Shown: positions 17,102-24,748, counted from the first letter of the stretch. The stretch: 64,000 nt of DNA from Stappia indica (GCF_001696535.1 NZ_MBQE01000004.1:248001-312000), one strand, 5' to 3'. Notes: generated by a model from the sequence alone, not told the origin. Numbers and translations: made by a program.

Positions 17102-17732
17102 GGGATTGACTATCGACAAAGTATTCCCGTTTTGTGATCAGAATGGCGGGTGATCCCGTTGTGGGGTCGTTTGTCATCTTTACGACCCATCCAGTACTTC
17201 CGTCGGAATGCGAAATGTAGTGAACATTCATGAGTTTTACTATTTTCTGATGCCATTCGAAAATATCCCTGAAAATATCTCTGTTATTTGTGTAGTTTTT
17301 ATTTTTAAGTAGGTTCTTTAATTTTCCTCTGTGCAAAACATCTCCGCACCGTCCGTATAGGATTCCTATCTCTTCCTTTTTTAGATGATCATTCTCTAAA
17401 ATTTGAGCGACGAAGTTTTTATTCTCATCTCGTCTAAGGTCGATTGGTTGTGGATAGAATTCCGGGTGCAACTTGTTCAGTTCAGAGATTATTTCGTTTG
17501 CTTGCCAGCGTTTCCGAAGGCGTTTCGCTCCTACTGTATTTTCATGCGCGACCAAACATCCAAGTGCAATTAGTTCGCAAACAAATCTTAATTGCAAAAA
17601 GCAATTCTCTCTCGTTATCTGAATATTTTTACCATATTTCCCATCTAGACTATCTTCAAGGTATTTTAGTCTGATCTTAATTTCGTTCATGAGTGAAATG
17701 TATATAGAGCTAGGTTGATCTTTTTCAGCCAT
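17091..17732 (-). CDS. AT-rich acquired gene, protein with RX5H motif
   Basis: A 213-aa protein that I recognise only as a widespread hypothetical type. It contains [20 protein letters not shown] near residue 40, [11 protein letters not shown]-like and LHPEFYPQP parts, and [19 protein letters not shown], in which R-C-G-D-V-L-H fits the RX4-6H signature of HEPN-type RNases. The base composition is far lower in GC than everything around it, and codon use is rich in AAA, AAT and ATT, so it was acquired recently. The ATG at 17732 has GGAGG 6 nt upstream; an ATG at 17777 is less good. It stands alone, with no partner antitoxin gene. HEPN membership is a guess from one motif. Confidence 0.8.
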   Translation of the reverse strand: MAEKDQPSSIYISLMNEIKIRLKYLEDSLDGKYGKNIQITRENCFLQLRFVCELIALGCLVAHENTVGAKRLRKRWQANEIISELNKLHPEFYPQPIDLRRDENKNFVAQILENDHLKKEEIGILYGRCGDVLHRGKLKNLLKNKNYTNNRDIFRDIFEWHQKIVKLMNVHYISHSDGSTGWVVKMTNDPTTGSPAILITKREYFVDSQSLTR

Positions 17733-17798
17733 CTGACCCTCCATTTCCTGGCGCAACTTTGCCACGACCAGTCGCAACGATCTCTAGGAAAAAAATCC

Positions 17799-17827
17799 TT
17801 GACACCGTAACGGTGGTCGGGTAGGGT
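17799..17827 (+). promoter_or_regulatory. candidate GTA operon promoter with palindromic spacer
   Basis: TTGACA (perfect -35) is followed after 17 bp by TAGGGT, a weak -10. A 13-bp palindrome, CACCGTAACGGTG (17803-17815), overlaps the -35 and the spacer, as an operator would. Transcription would start near 17834 and run towards the GTA genes. No other good promoter was seen in the leader. Use by the GTA is inferred from position. Confidence 0.5.
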
Positions 17828-17857
17828 TCAGGCATGGTCGCACAGTTGCGGCCTGGC

Positions 17858-17890
17858 AATGGCGGCGGATCGATTGGTTCGGCCGCCATT
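17858..17890 (+). terminator. terminator-like hairpin in GTA leader
   Basis: A perfect 9-bp stem, AATGGCGGC / GCCGCCATT, with a 15-nt loop is followed by TGTGTTTCTG. It lies only about 30 nt after the predicted start of transcription and 435 bp before the first GTA gene, so it would act as an attenuator or end a short leader RNA. The T-rich tail is imperfect. Confidence 0.45.
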
Positions 17891-18042
17891 TGTGTTTCTG
17901 GCGGGTGGTTTGTCGCTCCACCCTCACGGGCGTCTTCCCGGGCAAGCGCAAGCGCGACCCGGGACCGGCGAGGCAGGGCGGTCGCCTCTTTATCTGCGCT
18001 CTTTTTATTTGTGCGTTGCTGCAAGGCTCTCGGCTCTCCGAT

Positions 18043-18066
18043 CCCGGCTCTTCGGCCGGGATGACG
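18043..18066. repeat. degenerate palindromic interspersed repeat, copy B
   Basis: CCCGGCTCT and CGGCCGGGATGACG, the same two blocks as at 9894-9927, form a short CCCGGC/GCCGGG hairpin here. Confidence 0.55.
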
Positions 18067-18098
18067 AGGGGAGAGGGCGGCGTGCCGTCGCTGCCTCT

Positions 18099-18152
18099 GC
18101 TCACCCCCCTCTGTCGGCTGCGCCGACATCTCCCCCTCAAGGGGGGAGAGGG
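18099..18152. repeat. 54-bp two-hairpin repeat, copy 1
   Basis: This block is identical over 54 bp to 21836-21889. It holds two palindromes: TGTCGGC-TGC-GCCGACA and TCTCCCCC-TCAA-GGGGGGAGA. The design is that of the double-palindrome intergenic elements (RIME/REP-like) of rhizobia. Confidence 0.85.
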
Positions 18153-18324
18153 AGCGCGGGGCTCGGTCCGCGCGCCCTCGCCACCGCTCTGGCAGCCAAT
18201 GGGCACCGGGTCGCGCTGCGCTTGGCCGGGGTGACGGCCGAGGGGAGGCGAGGTCGTGCCTCCATCTCGGGCCGTCTCTCGATCCTTGCCGAACATGATC
18301 CCGATATCAAACAGGGAGGAGCCG

Positions 18325-19098
18325 ATGGCCGGTTCAAAGGCGCCAACGGACGGTGCCGCGCAATCCCCGGAAGAGGCCGAAGCCCGAGAGGCGGCGGGCG
18401 TTACGACGGCGCGGGCAAAGGCAACGGTCGAGCCGAAGCCGGGGGCGAAGAACGGGGCCGAAGCCAGGGACAAACCGGCACCGGCTGACACCCTGCCGGC
18501 CGATCCCGAGGCGCCGAGCGCCAAAACCAAAAAGCCAACCCCGGCGGATGCGGCCGCTCCCGACCGCAAGGTGCCGGTGCATCTGGGCGTCGAGGCCTGG
18601 GCGGAGGCGCGGCAGCTCTACGAGAGCGGCGCGCTGGATGTGGACGGGGTGGTGAAGCGGTTCTGCGTCGCCAAGAGCACGGTGCTGCGGCACATCCAGG
18701 CGGAAGGCTGGGTGCGCTCGGGCGATGTGCGCGGGCTGATCGCCGCCGGCGACACGCAGGGCCTTGCCTGCCTGGTGGGGCGGCTGGCGGAGGCGTTCGA
18801 GCGGCAGGTGGAGGCGATCGAGCTGGAAATCGGCCGCGCCCGCGCCCTGAAGCTGGACCGGGCGGAGGCCTCGCAACTGGCCGAGCGCAACGCCCGCACG
18901 CTGGGCAGCCTGGCCCGGACGCTCGACGTCCTGATCGATCTGCGTGGCGGGGTGAGGGAACTGGACCCGGCGGGGAGGGACGAGGATGCACTCAGGCACG
19001 AGCTTGCGCAGCGCCTTGACCGCCTGTGCGGCGAAGGGGCGGTTGCCGGACTTCCTGGCGCGGCTGACGGCGGCGGAGCTGCGGTTCCTGCGCCATGA
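18325..19098 (+). CDS. GTA small terminase-like HTH protein (g1 position)
   Basis: A 257-aa protein in the place of RcGTA g1, which is the small terminase that recognises DNA for packaging. The first 85 residues are a disordered Ala/Lys/Pro/Glu linker. A helix-turn-helix follows near 90-130 (EARQLYESGALDVDGVVKRF then CVAKSTVLRHIQAEGWVRSG), and a long charged helix (AFERQVEAIELEIGRARALK) that could oligomerise. The ATG at 18325 has AGGGAGGA 4-5 nt upstream, a very strong site. It overlaps the large-terminase gene by 113 nt. The role is inferred from HTH plus position; the disordered N-terminus is longer than I would expect for g1. Confidence 0.75.
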   Translation: MAGSKAPTDGAAQSPEEAEAREAAGVTTARAKATVEPKPGAKNGAEARDKPAPADTLPADPEAPSAKTKKPTPADAAAPDRKVPVHLGVEAWAEARQLYESGALDVDGVVKRFCVAKSTVLRHIQAEGWVRSGDVRGLIAAGDTQGLACLVGRLAEAFERQVEAIELEIGRARALKLDRAEASQLAERNARTLGSLARTLDVLIDLRGGVRELDPAGRDEDALRHELAQRLDRLCGEGAVAGLPGAADGGGAAVPAP

Positions 19099-20320
19099 CT
19101 GGACGATCTGGGCGCACGAGCACCAGCTGCCGCCGCAGGGCGACTGGCGGGTGTGGCTGCTGCTCGGCGGGCGCGGCGCCGGCAAGACCCGCGCCGGAGC
19201 CGAATGGCTGCGCGCGGCGGTGAATGCGGCGGCGCGCCAGGGACGGGGTGGCGAACTGCGCATCGCGCTGGTCGGCGAAACGCAGATGGATGCGCGCGAG
19301 GTGATGGTGGAGGGGATCTCCGGCCTGCTCGGCGTGCACCCGGCCTCGGAGCGGCCGCAATGGCTGCCCTCGCGCCGGCGGCTGGAATGGCCGTGCGGGG
19401 CGGTGGCGCAGGTGTTTTCCTCCGAGGACCCGGACGCGCTGCGCGGGCCGCAATTCGAGATGGCCTGGTGCGACGAGCTGGCCAAGTGGCGGCATGTGCA
19501 GGAGACCTGGGACATGCTGCAATTCGGTCTGCGGCTCGGCACCCATCCGCGCCAGCTGGTGACCACGACGCCGCGACCGATCCCGCTCCTGAAGCGGCTG
19601 ATCGGGGACGAGGGCACCGTGGTGACCCGCGCGGCGACGGAAGCCAACGCGGCGCATCTGGCCAAGGGCTTCATCACCGCGATCCGCGCCCGCTATCGCG
19701 GCACGCGGCTGGCGCGGCAGGAACTGGACGGCGAGATCGTCGGCGAGCGCGAGGGCGCGATGTGGAGCCGCGACGCGCTGGAGCGCTGCCGCACTGACCG
19801 GCGGCCGGACGAGCTCACCCGCATCGTCGTCGCGGTCGATCCGCCGGCGGGCTCGTCCCGCCGCTCGGACGCCTGCGGCATCGTTGCGGCCGGCATCGAT
19901 GCGGCAGGCATCGTCCATGTGCTGGCGGATGCGAGCGTGCGGGCGGCAAAGCCGGCGCGCTGGGCCCGGGCGGCGGTGGAGCTGTGGCGGACGCTCGGTG
20001 CCGACTGCCTGGTCGCCGAGGTGAACCAGGGCGGCGAGATGGTGGGCGCGGTGATCAACGGAGTCGACCCGGGCGTGCCCGTCGCCGAGGTGCGGGCGCG
20101 GCGGGGCAAGTGGCTGCGCGCCGAACCGGTCGCCATGCTCTACGAGCAGGGCCGGGTGCGCCATGTCGGCGCCTTTCCCGAACTCGAAGACGAGATGGCG
20201 GAATTCACCTCCGACGGGCTGTCGGCCGGCCACTCGCCCGACCGGCTCGACGCGCTGGTCTATGCGCTGCACGAGCTGGCGTTGAAGCCGCTCGCCAGCC
20301 CGCGCCTGCGCAGTCTGTAG
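18986..20320 (+). CDS. GTA large terminase (packaging ATPase/nuclease, g2)
   Basis: A 444-aa terminase that pumps host DNA into GTA heads. Walker A is LLGGRGAGKTRAGAEW near residues 59-74, Walker B is FEMAWCDELAKW near 155, and ATTTPRP-like coupling motif TTTPRPIPLLKRL follows. The C-terminal RNase H-like nuclease has acidic residues in RIVVAVDPPAG, CLVAEVNQGGEM and SPDRLDALVYAL. All parts are intact, so the motor should be active. In GTAs this enzyme packages random genomic pieces by headful. The ATG at 18986 has a GAGG/GGGAGG site and lies 113 nt inside the upstream gene, an unusually long overlap. Confidence 0.93.
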   Translation: MHSGTSLRSALTACAAKGRLPDFLARLTAAELRFLRHDWTIWAHEHQLPPQGDWRVWLLLGGRGAGKTRAGAEWLRAAVNAAARQGRGGELRIALVGETQMDAREVMVEGISGLLGVHPASERPQWLPSRRRLEWPCGAVAQVFSSEDPDALRGPQFEMAWCDELAKWRHVQETWDMLQFGLRLGTHPRQLVTTTPRPIPLLKRLIGDEGTVVTRAATEANAAHLAKGFITAIRARYRGTRLARQELDGEIVGEREGAMWSRDALERCRTDRRPDELTRIVVAVDPPAGSSRRSDACGIVAAGIDAAGIVHVLADASVRAAKPARWARAAVELWRTLGADCLVAEVNQGGEMVGAVINGVDPGVPVAEVRARRGKWLRAEPVAMLYEQGRVRHVGAFPELEDEMAEFTSDGLSAGHSPDRLDALVYALHELALKPLASPRLRSL

Positions 20321-20435
20321 GACCCGCCGCACCGCGTTGAATCACGATGCGAGGCACCTCGATCGATCTGTTTGAATCGATGTCTCAGGCAGCGGAATCA
20401 CTTTCTCAAGTCGACCGGAAAAAGGATGCGCGATC

Positions 20436-21641
20436 ATGGGGTTGCGAGGCCTGCTTGATTCTGTTCTTCGACCCGCGACCGAGGCCAAGGCCTCGCGCGC
20501 GGGGCCCTTGCTGGCGCTCTCGGGCGGCGGACGCGCGGTGTGGACGCCGCGCGATTATGCGGCGCTCGCCCGCGAGGGATATGCGCGAAACCCGGTGGTG
20601 CACCGGGCCGTGCGCATGGTGGCTGAGGCGGCGGCCAGCGTGCCGCTGGTGCTCTACGAGGGGGCGCGCGAGCTCGACACGCATCCGCTGCTGGACCTGC
20701 TGTCGCGGCCCTCGCCGGGCCAGTCCGGGCAGGGGCTGCTGGAGGAAATTCACGGCTACCTGCAGGTCGCCGGCAATGCCTATCTGGAGAGGGTCGATAT
20801 CGACGGCAGGGCGCGCGAGCTGCACGCGCTGCGGCCCGACCGGGTGCGCGTGGTGCCGGGGCGCGACGGCTGGCCGGAGGCGTTCGATTACACGGTCGCC
20901 GGGCGCACGGTGCGCTTTCCCGCCGACCCGCGCGACGGCCATCCTTCGGTGCTGCATCTGAAGGTGTTCCACCCGCTAAACGATCACTATGGCTTTGCTC
21001 CGCTGGAGGCGGCGCAGGTGAGCCTCGACCTGCACAACGCCGCCGGGGCCTGGAACAAGGCGCTGCTCGACAATGCGGCGCGGCCCTCCGGCGCGCTGGT
21101 CTATGGCGGGGCGGATGCGGCGAACCTGACCGACGAGCAGTTCGACCGGCTGAAGGGTGAGCTGGAGGCCGGCTACCAGGGGCCGGCCAATGCGGGGCGG
21201 CCGCTGCTGCTGGAAGGCGGGCTCGACTGGAAGCCGATGGGCTTCACCCCGCGCGACATGGATTTCATCGAGGCGAAGAACCAGGCGGCGCGCGAAATCG
21301 CGCTCGCCTTCGGCGTGCCGCCGATGCTGCTGGCGATCCCCGGCGACAACACCTTTGCCAACTACCAGGAGGCCAACCGCGCCTTCTGGCGCCAGACCGT
21401 GCTGCCGCTGGCCGCGCGCGTCGGCGAGGCGTTGGCGCGGTGGCTGTCCCCTCGCGAGGGGGCGGACCTGCGGCTGGTGCCCGATGCCGATGCCATCGAG
21501 GCGCTGTCGGCGGAGCGCGCGGCCCTGTGGGAGCGGGTCGAGCGGGCCTCGTTCCTGACGCGAGCCGAGAAGCGGCAGGCGGTCGGCTACGGCGCGGAAG
21601 AAGATGGCTCCGGGGCTTCGGGGGCGGGCGAGGGCGCATGA
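20436..21641 (+). CDS. GTA portal protein (HK97 type, g3)
   Basis: A 401-aa portal that forms the ring at one head vertex through which DNA enters. Typical stretches are NPVVHRAVRMVAEAAASVPL near 50, HPLLDLLSRPSPGQSGQGLL near 84, LQVAGNAYLERVDIDG, FHPLNDHYGFAPLEAAQVSL near 182 and FGVPPMLLAIPGDNTFANYQ near 290, all characteristic of HK97-family portals in RcGTA-like clusters. The length is normal for g3. It starts 115 bp after the terminase stop and its stop overlaps the next small gene (ATGA). Confidence 0.93.
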   Translation: MGLRGLLDSVLRPATEAKASRAGPLLALSGGGRAVWTPRDYAALAREGYARNPVVHRAVRMVAEAAASVPLVLYEGARELDTHPLLDLLSRPSPGQSGQGLLEEIHGYLQVAGNAYLERVDIDGRARELHALRPDRVRVVPGRDGWPEAFDYTVAGRTVRFPADPRDGHPSVLHLKVFHPLNDHYGFAPLEAAQVSLDLHNAAGAWNKALLDNAARPSGALVYGGADAANLTDEQFDRLKGELEAGYQGPANAGRPLLLEGGLDWKPMGFTPRDMDFIEAKNQAAREIALAFGVPPMLLAIPGDNTFANYQEANRAFWRQTVLPLAARVGEALARWLSPREGADLRLVPDADAIEALSAERAALWERVERASFLTRAEKRQAVGYGAEEDGSGASGAGEGA

Positions 21642-21826
21642 TGGAGCCGGCACTGCGCGAGGTGGCGGCTCGCGGGGACCTTGCCCATCTGGTGCTGCTG
21701 CTATGGGCGGGCTCCTCGTCGAGCCTGCTGGTGTGGAGCTTGCGCGAGATGGTGCGCTCCAACCGCCGCTTCGACGATTTCGTCGAGGCCATCGCCCGGC
21801 TCAACCGGATGATCGGCGACGAGTAG
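21638..21826 (+). CDS. small GTA protein in g3.5 position
   Basis: A 62-aa protein with one hydrophobic helix (residues 17-32, HLVLLLWAGSSSSLLVWSL) and a charged C-terminus (REMVRSNRRFDDFVEAIARL). It sits between portal and protease, exactly where RcGTA has the small gene g3.5, and its ATG overlaps the portal stop by 4 nt. The role of g3.5 is not known to me; a membrane or portal-associated place is suggested by the hydrophobic helix. The 54-bp repeat begins 10 bp after its stop. Confidence 0.75.
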   Translation: MMEPALREVAARGDLAHLVLLLWAGSSSSLLVWSLREMVRSNRRFDDFVEAIARLNRMIGDE

Positions 21827-21835
21827 GGGGCTGCC

Positions 21836-21889
21836 GCTCACCCCCCTCTGTCGGCTGCGCCGACATCTCCCCCTCAAGGGGGGAGAGGG
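21836..21889. repeat. 54-bp two-hairpin repeat, copy 2, inside GTA cluster
   Basis: Identical over 54 bp to 18099-18152. This copy has inserted between the g3.5-like gene and the prohead protease, within the GTA transcription unit. Its two stems (TGTCGGC/GCCGACA and TCTCCCCC/GGGGGGAGA) would form in the mRNA. Confidence 0.85.
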
Positions 21890-21937
21890 GAGCGCAGACC
21901 GCTCGCATTTCGAATTCACCAAAGGGAGATCCAGATC

Positions 21938-22135
21938 ATGACGCACCGTGTTGGGGCGCGCGCGGTCGCGCGCGTGCCCGGTTTCCAGACATCAGGTTCC
22001 CGGATGTCCGCATCGGAGGCGATCCGCTGCGCGCCGCATGTGAAGCGGGCGCACCGGGCCGTGTTCGCTCGCTTCGTGCTGGTGCTGCGCGCCGCCGTCG
22101 AAAGAAGCGCGGTGAGCGCCGGGGCCGGCGCATGA
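21938..22135 (+). CDS. possible small basic protein upstream of protease
   Basis: A 65-aa Arg/Ala-rich frame starting with ATG 8 nt after GGGAGA and ending in an ATGA overlap with the protease start. These two features suggest a real, coupled gene that helps translation of the protease. Against this, the sequence (such as RAVARVPGFQTSGSRMSASE) matches nothing I know and is biased like a chance frame in GC-rich DNA. RcGTA has no gene here. It may also be remnant sequence brought in with the adjacent repeat. Confidence 0.35.
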   Translation: MTHRVGARAVARVPGFQTSGSRMSASEAIRCAPHVKRAHRAVFARFVLVLRAAVERSAVSAGAGA

Positions 22136-22710
22136 GCCGGGCGCAGACCGAAAGCCCGGTGAAGCGGGACGGCGCCGCGCTGGCGATGCGGGCACTGGCG
22201 GCAGGACGCTTCGGCCGCGACGGCGGCGGGGCGGAGCCGAAGGGCGGGCGGGCTCTCGTCCGGCCGACGCGCATTTCCGGCTATGCCAGCGTCTTCGGCG
22301 CGCCGGACGATGCGCTCGACATGGTGATGCGCGGTGCCTTCCGCCGCAGCCTCGCCGAGCGCGGGGCGCACGGCATCCGCTTCCTGTGGCAGCACGATCC
22401 GGCACGGCCCATCGGCGTGTGGGACAGCGCCAGGGAAGACGCCCATGGGCTGTATCTCAGCGGGCGCCTCGTCACCGACACGCGCACGGGCCGCGATGCC
22501 GCGGCGCTGGTGGCAGCCGGCGCGCTGGACGGGCTCTCCATCGGCTTTCGCACCCGCTCCGCCCGCCGCGATCCGCAGAGCGGGCTGCGGCGGATCTTCG
22601 ACATCGACCTGTGGGAGGTGTCGCTCGTGACCTTCCCGCTGCACCCGATGGCCCGGCTCGACGCCGGGTCCACTGCCACGAGCCGCGCGCCGGGCGCGCT
22701 CGACTCGTGA
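22132..22710 (+). CDS. GTA prohead protease (HK97 type, g4)
   Basis: A 192-aa serine protease that matures the capsid. The conserved core begins at ISGYASVFGAPDDALDMVMR near residue 47 and contains the catalytic-site stretches RFLWQHDPARPIG (His) and ALDGLSIGFRT (Ser), ending with LWEVSLVTFPLHPMA. The N-terminal 40 residues are basic and variable. The ATG at 22132 overlaps the stop of a 65-aa frame. It is followed after 74 bp by the capsid gene, with a strong hairpin between. Confidence 0.9.
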   Translation: MSRAQTESPVKRDGAALAMRALAAGRFGRDGGGAEPKGGRALVRPTRISGYASVFGAPDDALDMVMRGAFRRSLAERGAHGIRFLWQHDPARPIGVWDSAREDAHGLYLSGRLVTDTRTGRDAAALVAAGALDGLSIGFRTRSARRDPQSGLRRIFDIDLWEVSLVTFPLHPMARLDAGSTATSRAPGALDS

Positions 22711-22731
22711 GGCGGCCGCAGGGCCGTCCGA

Positions 22732-22750
22732 CCGGCGCTGGCAGCGCCGG
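22732..22750 (+). other. hairpin upstream of capsid gene
   Basis: A perfect 8-bp stem (CCGGCGCT / AGCGCCGG) with a 3-nt loop lies in the 74-bp gap between protease and capsid genes, 35 nt before the capsid ATG. There is no T tract, so it is more likely an RNA stability or processing element, or a pause site, than a simple terminator. Confidence 0.6.
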
Positions 22751-22784
22751 GCCTCTCAACCAGGGCAATGGAGTTTCGCAGATC

Positions 22785-24104
22785 ATGACCAGCAGCAATC
22801 CCCGTCCGGCCGAGCAGCCGGCGCTGACGCGCCACGCCCCCGAAACCAAGGCGGTGACCGGACGCGGCGCCGCGCCTGCCGCAAGCGCCGGACTGGAGCG
22901 CGAGCTCGACGAGATGCGCGCCGCCTTCACCGCGTTTCGCGAGGTGAACGACGAGCGCCTGTCGGAGATCGAGCAGCGCGGCAGCACCGACGTGCTGACC
23001 GGCGACAAGCTCGCCCGCATCGAGGCGGAGATCGACCGCCAGCAGCAGCGCCTCGACGCGCTGGCGCTGAAGGCGGCCCGTCCCCCGCGCGAGGGCGAAG
23101 CGATCGGTACCCGGACCCGCGAGAGCGCGGCGGCCGGCGAGCACCGGGCGGGCTTCCTCGCCTATATGCGCAAGGGCCAGGAGGAGGGCCTGCGCTCGCT
23201 CGAGCAGAAGGCGCTGTCGACGGGCTCCGACCCCGACGGCGGCTATCTGGTGCCGGAGGAGACGGAGGCCGGCATCCTGCGCCGGATGACGTCGGTCTCG
23301 CCGATCCGCGCCATCGCCGGCTCGCGCCAGGTCTCGTCCAGCGTCTTCAAGAAGCCGTTCTCGATCTCCGGCCCGCAGTCGGGCTGGGTGGCGGAAACGG
23401 CGGCGCGGCCCGAGACCGGCTCGCCGACGCTGGCCGAACTCGCCTTCCCGACGATGGAGCTCTACGCCATGCCGGCGGCGACCGCCTCGCTGCTCGACGA
23501 TGCGGCGGTCGATATCGACGCCTGGATCGCCGAGGAGGTGGAACAGGCCTTCGCCGAGCAGGAGGGGGCGGCTTTCGTGGCCGGCAACGGCGTCAACCGG
23601 CCGCGCGGCTTCCTCGACTATCCGCAGGTGGCGGAAAGCGCCTGGAGCTGGGGCAATGTCGGCACCCTGTCGACCGGCGTCGATGCGGCATTCCCGGCCA
23701 CCGAGCCGAGCGACGTGCTGATCGACCTCGTCTATGCGCTGAAGGCCGGCTACCGCCAGAACGCCCGCTTCGTGATGAACCGGCGCACGCAGGGCGTGCT
23801 GCGCAAGATGAAGGACGGCGACGGCAACTACCTGTGGCAGCCGCCGGCGAGCCTCGGCGCTCCGGCAACGCTCATGAGCTTCCCCGTCACCGAGGCCGAG
23901 GACATGCCGGACATCGCCGCGGGCGCGCCGGCCATCGCCTTCGGCGACTTCCGCCGGGGCTATCTGGTGGTCGACCGGGCCGGGGTGCGCATCCTGCGCG
24001 ATCCCTATTCGGCCAAGCCCTACGTGCTGTTCTACACGACCAAGCGCGTGGGCGGCGGCATGCAGGACTTCGACGCGATCAAGCTGCTGGTCTTCGCCGC
24101 GTAA
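22785..24104 (+). CDS. GTA major capsid protein (HK97 fold, g5)
   Basis: A 439-aa capsid subunit. The first ~145 residues form the delta/scaffold part with a coiled coil (LERELDEMRAAFTAFREVND, RIEAEIDRQQQRLDALALK) that the protease should remove; the mature HK97-fold domain begins about ALSTGSDPDGGYLVPEETEA. Further family landmarks are FSISGPQSGWVAETAARPET, GNGVNRPRGFLDY, FVMNRRTQGVLRKMKD and FGDFRRGYLVVDR. The length is normal for RcGTA-like capsids. Strong stem-loops lie on both sides of this gene, which suits a product needed in hundreds of copies. Confidence 0.94.
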   Translation: MTSSNPRPAEQPALTRHAPETKAVTGRGAAPAASAGLERELDEMRAAFTAFREVNDERLSEIEQRGSTDVLTGDKLARIEAEIDRQQQRLDALALKAARPPREGEAIGTRTRESAAAGEHRAGFLAYMRKGQEEGLRSLEQKALSTGSDPDGGYLVPEETEAGILRRMTSVSPIRAIAGSRQVSSSVFKKPFSISGPQSGWVAETAARPETGSPTLAELAFPTMELYAMPAATASLLDDAAVDIDAWIAEEVEQAFAEQEGAAFVAGNGVNRPRGFLDYPQVAESAWSWGNVGTLSTGVDAAFPATEPSDVLIDLVYALKAGYRQNARFVMNRRTQGVLRKMKDGDGNYLWQPPASLGAPATLMSFPVTEAEDMPDIAAGAPAIAFGDFRRGYLVVDRAGVRILRDPYSAKPYVLFYTTKRVGGGMQDFDAIKLLVFAA

Positions 24105-24121
24105 CGGCGGCGGGGAACGCG

Positions 24122-24147
24122 CCGGGCGGGGACAGCTTCCCGCCCGG
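24122..24147 (+). terminator. strong hairpin downstream of capsid gene
   Basis: A perfect 9-bp stem (CCGGGCGGG / CCCGCCCGG) with an 8-nt loop stands 18 nt after the capsid stop and 32 nt before the connector start. No T tract follows, so it may be a partial terminator or a 3' stabiliser of the capsid message. Confidence 0.5.
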
Positions 24148-24178
24148 TGATGCGGAACGGACAGCGGATGGGGATGCG

Positions 24179-24748
24179 ATGACCGCGATCGTGACGACGC
24201 CGCCGGCAGTGGAGCCGGTGACGCTGGAGGAGGCGCGCGCCCAGCTGCGCGTGACAACCAGCGAGGAAGACGCGCTGCTCGGCCGGCTGATCGCCGCCGC
24301 GCGCGGGCAGATCGAGCTGGCAACGCGCCGGGCGCTGATCACGCAGGGCTGGCGGCTCTATCTGGACGCCTGGCCGTCCGGTCGGGTGGTGCGGCTGCCG
24401 GTCGCCCCGGTCGCCTCGGTGGAGGCGGTCACCGTCTATGACGGCGACGGGCTGCCGGTGGCGCTGGATCCGGGCGACTACCGCCTGGAGGCGGCAACCA
24501 GCCCGCCACGGCTGAAGGTGGCAGCGGGCGCGCCGGCCGGGCTCAAAGGCTTCAACGGCATCGAGATCGACTTCACCGCCGGATACGGGGCGGAGACGAG
24601 CGCGGTGCCGGGGCCGCTGCGCCAGGCGGTGCTGCTGCTCGTCGCCCACTGGTTCGAGCATCGCGAGCCGGGACTGGATCCGGCCGCGCTCGGCCTGCCG
24701 CCGGCGGTCGCAAGCCTTGCCGGCAGCTACCGGATGCTGCGGCTGTGA
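24179..24748 (+). CDS. GTA head-tail connector (g6, gp6/gp8-like)
   Basis: A 189-aa adaptor that joins portal and tail. The start VEPVTLEEARAQLRVTTSEE and the next EDALLGRLIAAARGQIELAT helix are typical of phiE125 gp8/HK97 gp6-like connector proteins; YGAETSAVPGPLRQAVLLLV and a final AVASLAGSYRMLRL complete it. The ATG at 24179 follows a GGGATGCG stretch with a modest ribosome site. Its stop overlaps the next start by 3 nt. Confidence 0.9.
   Translation: MTAIVTTPPAVEPVTLEEARAQLRVTTSEEDALLGRLIAAARGQIELATRRALITQGWRLYLDAWPSGRVVRLPVAPVASVEAVTVYDGDGLPVALDPGDYRLEAATSPPRLKVAAGAPAGLKGFNGIEIDFTAGYGAETSAVPGPLRQAVLLLVAHWFEHREPGLDPAALGLPPAVASLAGSYRMLRL

Larger units (their letters stand above)
17733..18324. 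other. GTA leader region with repeats
   Basis: This 592-bp stretch precedes the first GTA gene. In order it holds a sigma70-like promoter (17799-17827), a terminator-like hairpin (17858-17890), a palindromic repeat (18043-18066), a 54-bp two-hairpin repeat (18099-18152) and the ribosome site of the terS-like gene. Short plus-strand frames here have repeat-derived, unconvincing protein sequence. Confidence 0.6.

Noticed and set aside
17834-18064. 76-aa frame starting at the predicted GTA leader start
   Set aside because: No ribosome site, and its latter half is made of palindromic repeat sequence; more likely leader RNA.
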